Source: Leptodactylus fallax (taxonomy: Eukaryota > Chordata > Amphibia > Anura > Leptodactylidae). Taken from it: a stretch of 64,000 bases of DNA. Location: assembly GCA_947044405.1 (NCBI GenBank), contig CAMRHE010000197.1, positions 2,790,001-2,854,000 on the forward strand. The letters run 5' to 3'. Positions within the stretch are counted from its first letter, which is position 1. Each line of letters starts with the position of its first letter. Both the position numbers and the translations under genes were made by a program. Under the pieces are notes generated by a model that saw nothing but the letters and a program-made list of their open reading frames with translations, was not told the origin of the DNA and did not search any database. Below, piece by piece: positions 1-13,000 of this stretch.

Positions 1-420
1 TGTCTCACTGTCCTAATGACAGGAACAACTTGGAGCCGGTCCCTACACTGAATAAGTGACAACACAGAACGAAGACAGGACGCACAAACAACAAAAGAGA
101 GGTCAGGAAGCCAAGGGGTCAGTAACAAACGAGCAAGAAGTACAAAGTCAAAATCCAAGAGAATAGTCAGGGGCAAGCCAAAGGGTCAGAGAATCAAGTA
201 GCAAAGTATCAAGGAATATAGTAAGACAGCAGGCAAAACACAAGTGTAATAACCGGCAACCTGTTGAGAAATGACATCCTGTATATAGAAAGTCTGGGAC
301 CAGCCCCCAGACCAGATAGGTACACAGGCTGTCAATCACACAGGCCAGGAAGAGATTAACTCTATGTAGTCCAGAGAGAAATGTTCAGACACGGGTGGGG
401 CTGAAAATCAATTACACTGA
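1..420. other. Unclassified repeat-like leader sequence
   Basis: No open frame of note. The stretch is rich in loosely repeated short words of the type AAGTCA/GGTCAG/CAAAG, which resembles decayed LTR-type flanks in frog genomes. I cannot assign a family and see no terminal repeats or primer-binding site inside the window. Confidence 0.25.
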
Positions 421-2410
421 CTAGGACCATGTTCAGACTGAGCAGCAAGAAACTTGCACAAAGAATCAAACTGAACACGCCTCCTTCGCCACAGCGTGCG
501 AGCGGAGGGTGGCGCCGAGACCCGAAACGGCAGAGACGTTACAGTTTTTTAAAGTTTTTGCCCTCCCCTGCTGCATACATTTCATTTTATGATCACAGAC
601 CACCCCTTTAATATAATCTGTAGGTAGTTTCAAATATACCCATGTACTAGATATCGTACTAGGGACTCCACTGAGCATAAAATTGGCACTACAGAAGCAG
701 AAGCTATGTGACTTTTATTAAATTCATACCCTAATGTATCAGAGAGTTGTAATGATTTACTTAATAAGTCCCACAAAAAGAAATTACACTTCCTACAGTA
801 TCCCGGATTATGTAGCTGGCTGCCTAGTCAGTCAGCATCAAAGAGGTAATGATGATTTTGATGGTTTCCACCCCCTTTGAACATGAGTGTGTATGACATA
901 TTGAGAAAGTCAAAGTATTTGGAAACTGTTGCAATTAATGGAAAACATAACCTTCTGGTCAAACACAATGGATTCCTTAAGCAAGCAGTGTTAGACCTGG
1001 CAGCTGTATAGAACATTCCCTTAACTTTGTCAGTGCTGGAATTCCTTATGCATGCACTGTAAATCAGACTACAGCTCTGCACAGACTCAGGGATCCTCAC
1101 ATTTTGCCCTATCAGGCGCCTCATGGCAGCCATTCATTTACAGGTCATGTGATTGGTCCAGGCAGTTGTCATGGATGCAGCTTCTCATTTATCAAAACAT
1201 CTTTGTACAATGTTACCGTCATCACTACAATAAATAAACATTTCAAAGACATAGATCTTCAAAGACATCCACATTACTCCTTACACTATGAATTAAAATA
1301 ACCCTTTCTTAGCAAGTTGTACTTTATAAAAGGGGAGATTAAACTAAAATATGTCTTTTCTATCAGTAGCATAACATTATTTTTTCAGAGGGTACAATAA
1401 CAGTTTGTTCTGCATGTTAGGGGGTCCTGCAAACTCCCGTGCCATTTTTGTTGTCCAAGTGTCTGTGCCATATCTAAGGACAGCAAGTTATGAAGCATGT
1501 CATATTTTTGTCCGCATTTGCGGCACAGTCAAGTGTAGGGGGTCTTACGAGTCTTTTTGCAGATTTGTGCTTGCAGATGACATACTGACAAGTTTTTTGT
1601 GGATCAGTATTTGCGGACAGTAAAATTCACTATGTTCATGTGCAGGAGGTCTTATACATTAGACCTACTTTGAAGACTACTGTTCACTAATTTCTCAGTA
1701 ATGCTAAAAACATTGGCGTATTTCCTTACTCAATCGTTATAATTATTACTAATGTATTCACTTACTATTACAATCCTCCATCTTTATGATTTGCCATTCT
1801 TACTGTTTTACATTTTTCTTCCCACTGACCAAAATACTTTACAATGTCCAAGAGAAACAGTCCATATGCATTCAATAAAACACTGAATAATTCACTAACA
1901 GCATGTGAACACCTTCAAATAGAAACTATGAGGGTCTTTCAGTTCAATGTCAAGCATGATAAAGGATATATAGCATGTGACTACAAGAAACCATTTTATG
2001 CAGGCATGTAAACTCTAATAAAGGTCAGTAGCATACATGCGCCTAAGGTACAAAAGGAGCATAAAATTCCAACTAGAAAAGAGAGTGAGTAACAATAAAA
2101 AAGAAAATACTTCATCTACTGGATTATATTTTTATCAGTATAAGTATACATTCACACCATGTTTCCTACATCCGCTTGGTAGTTGGACCCATTTATCTAC
2201 AATGATCTGAACTAAACAATCAGACCCTACATAGAACCGATACATACACACTTTTCACTCAGGCATCTGTTTCTTGGGTTTTCCGTACTATGATCATTAC
2301 AAGTCATTCATTAGCATGTTTCTAATTATCTATAATTGAAATTATATGATGTATCAATAACAACGCTCCTTAAAGCACTAAATAAAATATACGTACAGAT
2401 TTATCTGGTT
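421..2410. other. AT-rich non-coding stretch
   Basis: No coding signal. About 1405-1680 contains loosely mirrored words (GGGGGTCCTGCA, TTTGCGGCAC, TTTGCGGACAG) that look like a decayed palindromic MITE. Nothing else recognisable. Confidence 0.4.
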
Positions 2411-2414
2411 TTAC

Positions 2415-2603
2415 TTTTGTGTCTGTTTGCCAGGCTCCAGGCCAGTAGGAAGGTGTGATGTCATCCGTCATTGTACTGGATGGCCATTGTACATCCCAGG
2501 ATGGAACTACACTTGGTAAGCCATGAGTTTCATGAGAAGTAGGTGGATCTTCATTGCTGAGCTTAGTACGGTTCATCACTGGGGCACCATCCCCATTGCA
2601 ATC
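2415..2603 (-). CDS. Candidate internal exon of an unidentified host gene
   Basis: On the minus strand a pyrimidine run followed by CAG (splice-acceptor-like) is followed by an open stretch that begins DCNGDGAPVMNRTKLSNED and runs to WPGAWQTDTK. It ends next to an AAAA|GTAAAA donor-like site. Between these sites the block is 189 bases, exactly 63 codons, and is in phase 0 at both ends, as expected of a symmetric exon. The frame stays open through the flanks for 83 codons. The composition (W-, P-, S- and T-rich, no transposase or reverse-transcriptase motif) is unlike the repeats around it. An alternative donor lies about 20 bases further on (GTAC|GTATAT). I do not recognise the protein. Calling it an exon is inference from splice-site placement and codon phase; chance openness remains possible. 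Confidence 0.4.
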
Positions 2604-2639
2604 CTGTAAAAAAACAATCAATTATATATGATTTACTGG

Positions 2640-5395
2640 AACACTTGTTAAAGGTAGGATTCACACAGCTTAGGATCAGATTCAAAGTGCAGGACACATA
2701 TAAGTATATATAAGGATATATTCACATGCAGTAAATTTGTTGCAAAATTTTCTGCAACTGTTCCATTCATCTTGGTGGGCTCAAAGAAATCATTACTTTT
2801 GAAGCAGAAAAACAGCATGTAGTACATAAAATTTGAGTTTATACCTGAAATACCATCATTCAAACAAAATACAAGGATTCACAATGTCTTTATTGAGAAA
2901 AGTTTACTGGCAATGCACCAAATAAGTAACATATCAAATGTAAACAGAGTAAACAAGGCTTTGTATTGTACATAGAAGTTGCATTGGGATGTAAGCAACA
3001 TTTACAATATTTTAAAAATGTGTACAGCATGGGTTACTATACCAGGTGCACATTTTGCATTTCTTTTTTGGCTATGGTTAGATTTTGATGTCTGTTCTGC
3101 TAAACCTCAGAAACAATAGACAGTGGTAAGATAAAAAAGAATACTGAAAAAGAATGCATTAAATGTAAAAAGGGGAAAAAAACAACATTTCAGAAGTGCA
3201 AAATAAGACGTTTGCACATCATATGTAGTGTCAAAAACCTGAGTGTACACATATATTTTTATTATTATAAAGATACTGGTATACTGAAAGTCATGCCCTT
3301 TCCCATCCATTGGTTGAAATTGATTGACATATGTCATTTTCTAACTGTACTATGTAACTAACTATGTAACTATGTATACTGTGCATTGCAATTTTTATTG
3401 GCTTTGTTCTGACCTTGCATACTAAGGCAATACATCTATAAACATGTTTTGAAACATGGGCAAATAGCCACCCAGACATAGGAAATACATACATAGCCCA
3501 TTCATATGTTACAGATATTTCATTGCAGGACATGTGATAAAACTATTGAGTTATCATCCCAGCAAACTAATAACATTAATACATTAAACTGCACATTTTT
3601 TACATATTTCCTGTGATTTAAGACAATAGTTGTACAATGGAAGTCCAGTTATTTTACAATATATGCTCACATATTGTCTTACCATCTACACCATAACTTA
3701 ATTTAGTTAAAAACAATTACACATGTAAATGCAAGCTAATACACTAAAATTAATGTAAGATTAAAAAAAAAAAAATCAAAGCTGCGTAATAAAGATAATT
3801 ACAACATTATGTTGTCTTCGATTTGAGTACTCCACTGAACAAAACAATCATATATTTAACTTTAAAAAAAATGAAAAAAATATTTATTAACAATAAAACG
3901 TAACTACTAGTGAATATCTGGACACTGATCTTCCCAACTTTACCAAGTATTAGTGAACATATAAATGTAAGTGTAACTTTTTATAGTTAGACCAGACAAA
4001 GGTCATCAAATGCAAAGCGGTTTGCAGGCAAACCAAGTAAAGAATATTCTTGATTCTGAGTAGACACTATATTAAAGATTATTACAATGTTTTAATATTA
4101 ATATATTTTAACCATGTAATTAACTGAGGTCTAAAAAAAAAATGCTGACATTAGCAAAAATGTAGCTCATTAATACCTTTCACATGTCACATACTAAGAA
4201 AAGTCTAGGGCACAATGACATTTGGAAAATACACACCATTTGAAGTTTGTATCAATAATATTTTTGTTATTGTCTGAAGTTTATAAACTAAAGCATACCT
4301 ATCAATTCAGGTGACTTCTTAGAATAAGTTGTGTGCACACGAGTAATAAAACAATTTCTGGCCAATACAGAGATTCAGCATTTTCCTGAACTAGTTAGTG
4401 AATGCTAGCTGCTATGATGTCTCCCATATACAACACTCAAAAGAATGGAGAACACAATACAGCAGTTTAGCTAAGAATTCAGTGGATGTGACATAGTAAA
4501 AACCTCTCTCACTCAGTTTTTCCCCCCTACCCTCTCTCTAGACGTCTATGTGTAACAAATAATCAGATTTGTTCCTTTGACTGATAAGCCATTCCACAAC
4601 TCACCAACTTCTTGTAGACTAAAAAGAATATTATCAAGTATAAACTCTTTAAAAAAAAGATGGTTCTTAAAAGTCTTGCTCACAATCAAAAATTATACAA
4701 TTTATACAGTATATGACAGGTGGTCATGTAGTTGTAAGCCACGTTAAGTGATATAGCTTTTACCTGAGTGTTCAATGGATTCTATCCTGGTACCAACATT
4801 TAGTAATGCACCACTAGTGCACAATGAAATCTGCAGCTGTCAACAACTGGCTGGACACTTGCAATGATCCTGGGAGTCACATGTTGTTATGGAACATTAC
4901 TATAGTGTATTAGGAAGAGTTAAATAAAGTTTGCAGGACTACGACCAATCTGACAAATAGTAACTTGTTTTTAATTTGGACTTAGCTCTTATAATTAATT
5001 TCAGCCATTGTACTGGCTAACTTAAGCAGAACACATTTATAAGGCTTAACAATGGAGATACACTAACGCTAACTATTATTTTACAACTTGATGTTTTTAA
5101 TTAACTGTTTTGGCAGATGCTGTCCCTGGTACGGTTGCTTAGATTACAGAAAGATTAATTTCTTCCCACACATGTGGCATAACAGCATAATAGCAAATGC
5201 AGTATTCACAATTTAGAAAGTAGTAACAGCCACCTTGATCTCCACTTGTTGGGGAGAAGCAAGTATAAGACAAAACTTTTCTAACAGTCTTATAATCACT
5301 TATTTTTAACATCATGAAACTTATAAAGAGTTAAATGCAAAATATGTAAAGTGCCCCTATTTACCATGTGCAATTTATTTATGATACTAGTATCT
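2640..5395. other. AT-rich non-coding stretch, probable intron
   Basis: No transposase, reverse transcriptase or RNA-gene motif seen. It contains poly-A/T runs and long AT-rich sequence only. If the exon at 2415-2603 is real, this is upstream intron of that minus-strand gene. Confidence 0.4.
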
Positions 5396-5710
5396 GCTTA
5401 CATGGCAGAGGGGCCGCCAGAGGAAGCTGGGAGAAACATGTGTTGGGGTTGGACCCCTGTGGTCATTATAACTTTTTGTTTTTCTCCCTTCCCTTTAATA
5501 TCTTTTTTTCTTGATTGTCAGCATTTTTTGTATTTGTGACATATGTATTTACTATTTATTATGTATCACTGCTAACTGATGAAATATTTGGATGTATTTG
5601 GGGGTTACCATGATCTGCAGTGGGTTTTGTTAGTCCTATGTTGTGACATATATTTGTTTTTTATATTTATATTTATGTTTCATTGTCAATAAAGTTGCTC
5701 CATGTATTTA
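5396..5710 (+). repeat. Non-coding repeat-like unit ending near a polyadenylation signal
   Basis: The segment begins with a GC-richer block (CCAGAGGAAGCTGGGAGAAAC at about 5410-5430), followed by a long T-rich region and a CAATAAAG signal near 5688. The layout resembles the non-coding retroelement at 57464-58492. The first block looks like a degraded hammerhead core, but two core positions differ. Family not identified. Confidence 0.2.
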
Positions 5711-6023
5711 AATTTAACCTGTTGTTGTACTGTTTGATTCATATTTGTGTTCTGGTTAGCACCATCATCACAGCACCATCATACTGATCGTAATGCTCAT
5801 TGTTCTCTAAGGGGGTTACTTATGGTCATCACTTAATCGTGGGTAACTCCTAGTGTAAGCAGCAATTATTCAGTCATTGACTGGTTGACTGAAAGGAGTA
5901 ATGTACAGTATAAGAACTGTATTGGTTTTCATATGTTACTAATGGTTTTAGTTGTTTTTTTCACAGATCCCATTTGTGGACTATGGTGGATTTGGTGGAT
6001 TATGTCTGGTACCAAGGTTTTTT

Positions 6024-6130
6024 TAGTTTCAATAAAATGGTTAACAAGGGTTCCGTGGATGTGTTTTATTTCAATAAAATATTTTTTGTGTGTTTTTAAC
6101 TTTATTAATAATGCCTTAGTAATGGCTGCT
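6024..6130 (+). repeat. Short direct repeat with twin AATAAA signals
   Basis: TTTCAATAAAAT occurs twice about 40 bases apart (near 6027 and 6069), followed by a T-rich stretch and TTAGTAATGGCTGCTG. This looks like the tail of a dispersed non-coding repeat. Function unknown. Confidence 0.3.
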
Positions 6131-7081
6131 GTCCATTACTAAGATGAGACTTAGTATTAACCGCTAAATAGGTCAACTCTAATCCCCCAATATTACTCCA
6201 GTACCCTCTGTCATCAGGGTTGCCGGGAAGAGCCATGTGTAGACCAGTATCTGACCATCTAGTCATTTTTCACCCTGGTAATATCAAGCTAATGTTGCTT
6301 TATTTGATCTATCTGGTTATGAAATCCACATAGCCCACATCACTTTTTTCAATTATTATTATTTATTTAAAAAAAATGACATAGGGCCCAATAAAACATG
6401 AGCAGCCTTTCATTACCATGGTGGGAAAATCCACAGTTCTCACAGCTTTTCCACTCTAATAAATCTAACCTGCAGATTTTGCTTGACCAGGGTAACTCAC
6501 GAGGGGTTAATCGTGGTCATAACTGACTGCAATTAACCTCTTCTAATCTTGGGACTCCTTCAGCTTTGAAGGAGTCCCTATATTGGGGAAAACCCCTTAG
6601 ATGATGAAAACACTAATTGAAGGATGGGAAGGAAGCGATGCACAATGTAGTGGCCTACCGCTTGCTCCCCTGTCATGAAAGGGTGATGGCATAGTTGGGG
6701 GAATTATATTTACTATAGAGGGGCAGAGCATATGTTTAATACTGGGGGACACAACATTAAAAAGGTTACTGATGACCGTGAGTATCCCTTCCAGTCATGG
6801 TCCTGGCTGGAAATAGCATGTGATATACAATACAGATGTACCTATTGGCAATGGGTACATCTGTAATGTTATTAGTAAAGAAACACCAACAAACATGTTT
6901 GTAGTGGTGTCAACAATCTGTTTAACTACTATTTCTTTAAGGTTACTGTGCTGACCTGGAAATTATCTGCATTGTCAGAGTTCTCTTAGGCTTATCCAAT
7001 TAGCAGCTGAGGAGGCACATTTTAAACTAACTTGCTCCTTAGCCAGGTGCCTGAAATTAGTTTACCTTATCTGGCTTTCTT

Positions 7082-7215
7082 ACCTGATTCTGAGTCTGAG
7101 GTGATCTCTAGGAACTGACCCTTGGCTTGATACCGGAAAACTGCTTGCCTCCTGATTCTGACGTGATGCCTAGGTACCGACCCTTGGTTAGATACCAGAA
7201 AATTGCCTGACTCTA
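7082..7215 (+). repeat. Two-unit direct repeat, about 62-69 bp
   Basis: Two adjacent units share CCTGATTCTGA, GACCCTTGG, AGATACC/GATACC and GAAAACTGC/GAAAATTGC in the same order, offset by about 69 bases. The surrounding 6.95-7.49 kb is pyrimidine-rich and could be an LTR-like remnant, but no matching partner was found in the window. Confidence 0.5.
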
Positions 7216-7675
7216 GCTCAGACATTTATTCCTGAACTGATTACTGGCCTGGACTTTCGCTCTCCTGATTTGTCCTTATGATTCTGAGCGGCCTTGTAAG
7301 CTTATTGTGTGTTCTGGTTTGATTTCTGATCATACGGTTTGTGTGGTCATAACTTGGACCCCAAATTTAGCAAAGTCCATCTGGCCTTGAGGCTGGCTCA
7401 GGGGAAGGCATTTGGGTATCCGGGACCTATCTCTCAGTGTTGTATAGGATTCAAGCAGCTATTTTGCGATATTTGCTCTAGGGACTCTCCATGACAATTG
7501 GGCTTTAAAAAGATTACACAATGCAGAATACTGCACACAACAGAATGTTTTAATCAGTATCTATCTTGGTAGTTTTTCTGTGATTGAAGACAACAGTGAA
7601 TGAATAGCAAGTGATAAAAAATGTAGCAGGGGGACAACATATAACCTCTGATCCAAGGGGGTGAATAATGCAAAA

Positions 7676-7780
7676 CAGATAAAGAAGGCAGTACTCCAAT
7701 AACAAAGTCTTCATTTTACTCCCAATGACATTGAGAATAAAATGAAGACTTTGTTATTGGAGTGATGCCTTCTTTATCTG
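7676..7780. repeat. Long hairpin (43-bp arms, 19-nt loop)
   Basis: The left arm 7676-7718 is the reverse complement of 7738-7780 except for two adjacent mismatches. The arms carry CAGATAAAGAAGGCA, ACTCCAATAACAAAG and TCTTCATTTTA. The short spacer is CTCCCAATGACATTGAGAA. The hairpin at 15638-15751 has the same order of elements. This could be an inverted-repeat end of a retroelement; that is inference. Confidence 0.75.
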
Positions 7781-7879
7781 AATAGCATGTGATAGATGTG
7801 ATTGTTACATGACTTGGTATTTACTCTGTATCTCTAGACTAACTTTTCATAGTACTGGACATAGTCATGAATACTTTAA

Positions 7880-8060
7880 AGAGGTTTTCCAGAATTATAA
7901 TACTGAGGACCTATCTTTATGATAAGTCAATATTAAATTGGTGGAGGTCCAACATCCCAGAACCACCCCCCTCCCCATCAGCTGTTTGAAGAGACCGCAG
8001 TGTTTGGGTGAATGCTACAGCATTTTCACTGAATACCAAGCACCAGTTTTAGAACATAGT
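7880..8060 (+). mobile_element. Half of a TTAA-flanked MITE
   Basis: TTAA at 7876-7879 is followed by AGAGGTTTTCCAGAATTATA, matching the style of piggyBac-type non-autonomous ends elsewhere in the window (37020, 47764). No matching right end was found, so it is a fragment at best. Confidence 0.3.
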
Positions 8061-10029
8061 AGTATATACAGTACAATATACAATACAATAACCAAGCAAT
8101 GTCATAAATATATCTAGTTAAATATTTGCAGTGCACATAGTGTCTTTCTAAAGGATATGTCTATGTAACACTAAATAAATATGAAATTTGTCCATAATTT
8201 ATAATATTACCTAATCAGTAGCAAAATTATTAAATAAAATTATATTAACAGCTTGCGGCAGCTCATATCATGGAAAGACTGTACCAGAACAGACATAGAT
8301 CAATTTTTTTTCTATACATGGGACGGATTTCATATCCTTTGAAGCCACTAAACAGCACAGTTGCTGTCAATACATTTTTTTTGCCTTTGGCTTTAGATCA
8401 TATAGAATATACCCTTTAGCATAAATTGATTCTTTAGTAAGACTCAAGTCATTCTTAATTTAACAATTTTACCTTGAATGTGTCCTGTGGATAATGCAAA
8501 TGTATATTCCTTCTGGTCTCTTAAATTCTATTTTGTGATGTGTTATGTTTTTCTATTTTGTTTGTTGAATTCATAAAAGTATCACTCCGTTCCATTCAAC
8601 ATTTACTTATTGACACAGACTGATACATGTGCTACAGTATGAAGTCAATATTAACTTACTTTCAGAGGGCTGGTCGAATATGGATATATTTATCTTGAAA
8701 TATCAATCAATGTAGAACAAGATAAAACAATCCAAATGCTACAATAAGCAGAGAGGATTGAATATGTAACAGTACAAAGAAATCACCAAGTAAAACAGTA
8801 AAATTAGTACTAATGCTATACAAATTAATTGAGAGACTTCCATGCAACCTCTGTCTTCCACAAAGCAAGGTGTGGTGCACTTAATACATGTTCATATATG
8901 GTTTTCTCCAGAATATCATCATAGAGAATGAGGGTATATACCATGCCATAATCTGCATGAAACTGGTGTAAAATCCAATTCCATTTATGTGAATGAGATT
9001 TCTGCAAACCCATTACCATTGACATGCATCAGCAATTTTCCACTGCAACTCTTTGGCCAGCCAGTACCCTGCTCTGCACTGATGAGAGGCAAAAACAACT
9101 GTCTGTGGATGTGAAACTCTTTCTTTTGGAGGAGTTATACAGGCTTGGCTTTTATTCACAGATTTTGACCTTAGGTTTATTTGAAAACCAGGTATTGGTA
9201 TATAGGGAGCTACCTTCCAATAGGTGGTGTTAAGAGCAAATTACCCAGTAATGCTGTTGGAAAATTCACCACATAAATAAGGGGCCTGTCATGTATCTCA
9301 GGCAGAAAATATAACTATTAGCCCCAATTAATGACAACAGGGTTAATTATCATCTCCTACAGTGCAAACTGGCGCATCTGTGTCAAAAAATCCAGCTTTA
9401 AATTTCTGCCATAAAAAATGCACTTTGGATTTAGAGCCATCTTGTAAACATAATCTAAGGGTACATTTGCATTCTGCAGCAGGAGTTTATGAAAATAAAA
9501 ATCAGTTTCATTGATCTGATAGGTGTTGCTTCTCCAGTTTCTACAGAACATTCGTGACTGGAAAACTGTGGCAATGACAGTTTATTTTTATTGATTATTA
9601 GACTAAACACATGCCCTAAAAAAGAGAAATTCTCTAGTTACGAATATTTAAGTATACCAACTTACCAAAGCACTTTATGACCTTATCATATGGCCCTTAC
9701 AGCATTAATTTCCCCGATAAGAGGTAAATGTTGTGTCCTTTAATATGTGCTTTTCCACTGATTCTGATGCAGTTGGAATTTTCTCTCTAGCTTCCACCAT
9801 TTCTGAGTAGTAATTGCAGTTAGTTTCAGTGCCTGGTCAGTGTACTACCATTGTTCTTCACAGCTAGTACATTGACCCATAATTTTCTATGGCCCCATAC
9901 ACATGCCAGTGAGTCCAGGGAAAAACTTAAGACAGGTCCTATACAAAGATGGGGAATCATTTCCTAACTAATTGAATTCAACCCAACTATTCCAAATTGC
10001 TTGTTTTTTAACTAAACCAAACAAATGGC
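8061..10029. other. Non-coding stretch, nothing recognised
   Basis: AT-rich sequence without protein motifs. The short open frames here overlap on both strands and show no domain. Confidence 0.4.
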
Positions 10030-13000
10030 GATTCGCTTCGGATGAACAAAAATGGCCACACTACGACAAAATGGCCACTGACACATGTTTGACCAGTAAA
10101 TACAGAGCAAACACGGTTGCAATGACTCACCTTACGGTGCTGATGTGATATGGTGTATAAAATGCTTGTGCATTTGTTTTTAGCCTCTAATTGCTGTAAA
10201 TAGTGGCTAAGCAAGTAGATCTGTGATCCATCTCACTGCATCAATAGCAAAGTTGAGAAAAATAGGAATTCCAGTAATAGTTTAGTGGATTAGGAGAATT
10301 TAGAGAATCAAGCAATTACACAGGGCAGCTTAGTGCTAGAATTCAATAGAGGTAGGACAGGTTCATAGACAGTGGGGAAAAGATGGAATTTGTGCTTCTT
10401 GTGCTGCTGCTGATTACATAGACAATTGACCCTTTCATTCCCAATAATCTAATTTTCTGACACTTGTGCAATACAGCAATTTTATCTCTATACACATTCT
10501 TTAAACAGACTTTTTTTTTTACTGACAAGACAATCCTGTTAGTGTAAACTTTTGGGCAAGAGTTAACAGTGCCGCTGATTTTCCTGTGAAGATCGTAAAA
10601 AAACTCTCAGTTCTTCACCCAATATATAGTCTAGCCTGCACTAATCTTTAAAAAAAAACATTTTATAATTTCATGTTGTTTTTTTTTTCCTGCTTTGGCA
10701 GTGGTGACTCACAGTGTGATGGAGTGTTGTTGTTGTTAATCTCAACAAAATATTTTGAGTTTCTCTGTATGCGCAAGTGCAAATATATAGTGCATCATTC
10801 GATAATGTAAAAATAATCTCTGTTATTTCAGCATTTTTTTTGTTCTTAAGCACTGTCTGCGTGCATTAAAAAATTACTAGAAAAAACAGGGCATGGGACA
10901 GACAAAAGTAGAGTGCAAGTACTACTTCTAACAATAACAATGTGGGTGGCAAGAGCAACATTGCTTCTTGTTTTGGTGGCACTGCCAGTAGCCAGAGGAT
11001 TGTTGTACTGAGAATGAAGAGTAAGTTTTTGTTTATTTAGCTGGCTCATCTGAGTCACAGGAGGATATTGCATCTGAGAGTGATGTGATCTTGAGTCAGG
11101 CTTCTGTGTGTTCCTCCTCCTCCTATATAAAACAATTTACTGCTGGGCCTTTCCGAACTGTCAACCGCATCTCCTTCACATTCTTCACTGATACAGATCC
11201 CTGGTAGTGATGTGGCACCTGCTGAGCAATCTATTTCCCTAATATGTGCAAGCATATGAGGAAAACATGATGACTGTTGGTGGTGGAGGTAGTAGTGGAA
11301 AGGGGTGTGGTACTACCACTAATGGTAGTTGTTCTGGTAGGAGAGCTAGGGGAATATCTGGAGGGAGTGGATGGCCATGATGATGTGTTAAAAAAAGTGG
11401 AGAAGATGATAATGAGATAGCTGATGATGATTTTTTTGCAGATAGGACCTGGCACCCATGCAAGGGTGACAAGGTAATCCATAACGTCAGTCATCCATAA
11501 GGGAATGTTTGGCCAATTAACAGCAATATGCGCTCAGTCATCAGGCAGTTGTGCAACTTAACTCACACCAGGCCATCCCAGCATCCAGCCGTACCACTTA
11601 GTGGATTCCACTGATGGAATGCACTCAACCTCGATGGAGGGTACCTAGCTGCCATTATTTTTCTAGCAAAGCTGTTTCCTTGGATACGTCAGTCTGGAGA
11701 AAGGTGCACGCAATTGTTGACACGTGGAGCAGGAATTATGGACAAGGACGATACATGGCTTTCATGGCCCTCTGAGTCAAACTTTTGAGCAGCAGCAGCC
11801 ACAATCCAAAAACTCAGCAAAACCAGGTACTAGTTTCATCTTGATTGTGCAGGCCAAGTTCCAACACAATGCAGGGCCTATCCACCTCCTCTGGATCCTC
11901 TCTTGACCATTTCCTGCCACCATCTTCACAACAGCAAGCCATTGCTTCCACTCCCCTTCCTCCTCCTCCACCCTCATTTCATGGGTGTAAGGCGAAGCGC
12001 TGCCACGTGGTTTTGCAATTAATGAGCCTGGGACAGCGAAGCCAAACATTGGAGGAGCTGCTTCTTGTATCCTGCAGCAAGTATCCTGATGAATGGCTCC
12101 TTGTCAACGTCAACTGGGAAGCATTGCCAGAGACAATGTCAACAATATTGTTGCTGCGCAGCAGTTAGGACGAATAGTAGAGTGTCCCTGTTTGGCGCAT
12201 GTCCTTAATCTGGTGGTTTGCTGCGTTATTAATCTTTATTAATCAGTGGCTTAAAGGAGGTGCTCCTTATGGCCAGAGAAATCTCTGCGCATTTCAGCTG
12301 TTCTTACGTCACAGAAAACACCCTCATGTCACAGACAAACCAGTCTGCCTCTACAGTGCTTTATCTGCTACATTCCAACTCGGTGGAAGTCCACCTTAAA
12401 CATGCTGGAGCATCTGTGTGAGCAGTAGAAGGTGGTGAATAATTATTGCATGCAGCAGACCACAGGGACAATATATTACTTTGAGATACGTCCTGGTAGG
12501 CTCATGAGGAAAGTGTGCCAGCTTCTCAAGAAGCCACCAAATTTGTCAGCAGGGATTACTGCAGCATCAGCGATGTGATCCCTCTATTGTATATCTTACA
12601 GGAAACCCTTACACTCATGCAATGAGGGATGGAAGAGAAGGAACACTTTCCACCTCTTAGTCTACGTCATCGCCCTTTGTTTTTGGAATGAGGATGAGAA
12701 TCTGGGTCAGAGTCATTATGGTAGAGGAACTGGGACTCCTAGACTGGAAGAGGTAGAAGAGGAGGAAGACTCTCCCTTGGATGTAGAGAGGGCCCTTGAT
12801 ATGCCACAGGCACAGCCAGTGGAGGAGGCTGACTCTTATCTGTTTCAAGATGATGATAATGACAATGACGACCACACTGGCCAGGAACACCAACCGTGGC
12901 AAGCCCCTGTGTAAGCATGGCAGGCTGTATGCCCTGTTGCTTACACAGCAACAAGCGTATTATTAACATCAAGCAGAGTATGGATGAGTACTGGATGGCA

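Noticed and set aside
5885..6142. 85-codon hydrophobic open frame
   Set aside because: AT-rich non-coding sequence with AATAAA words; hydrophobicity follows from T-rich codons.
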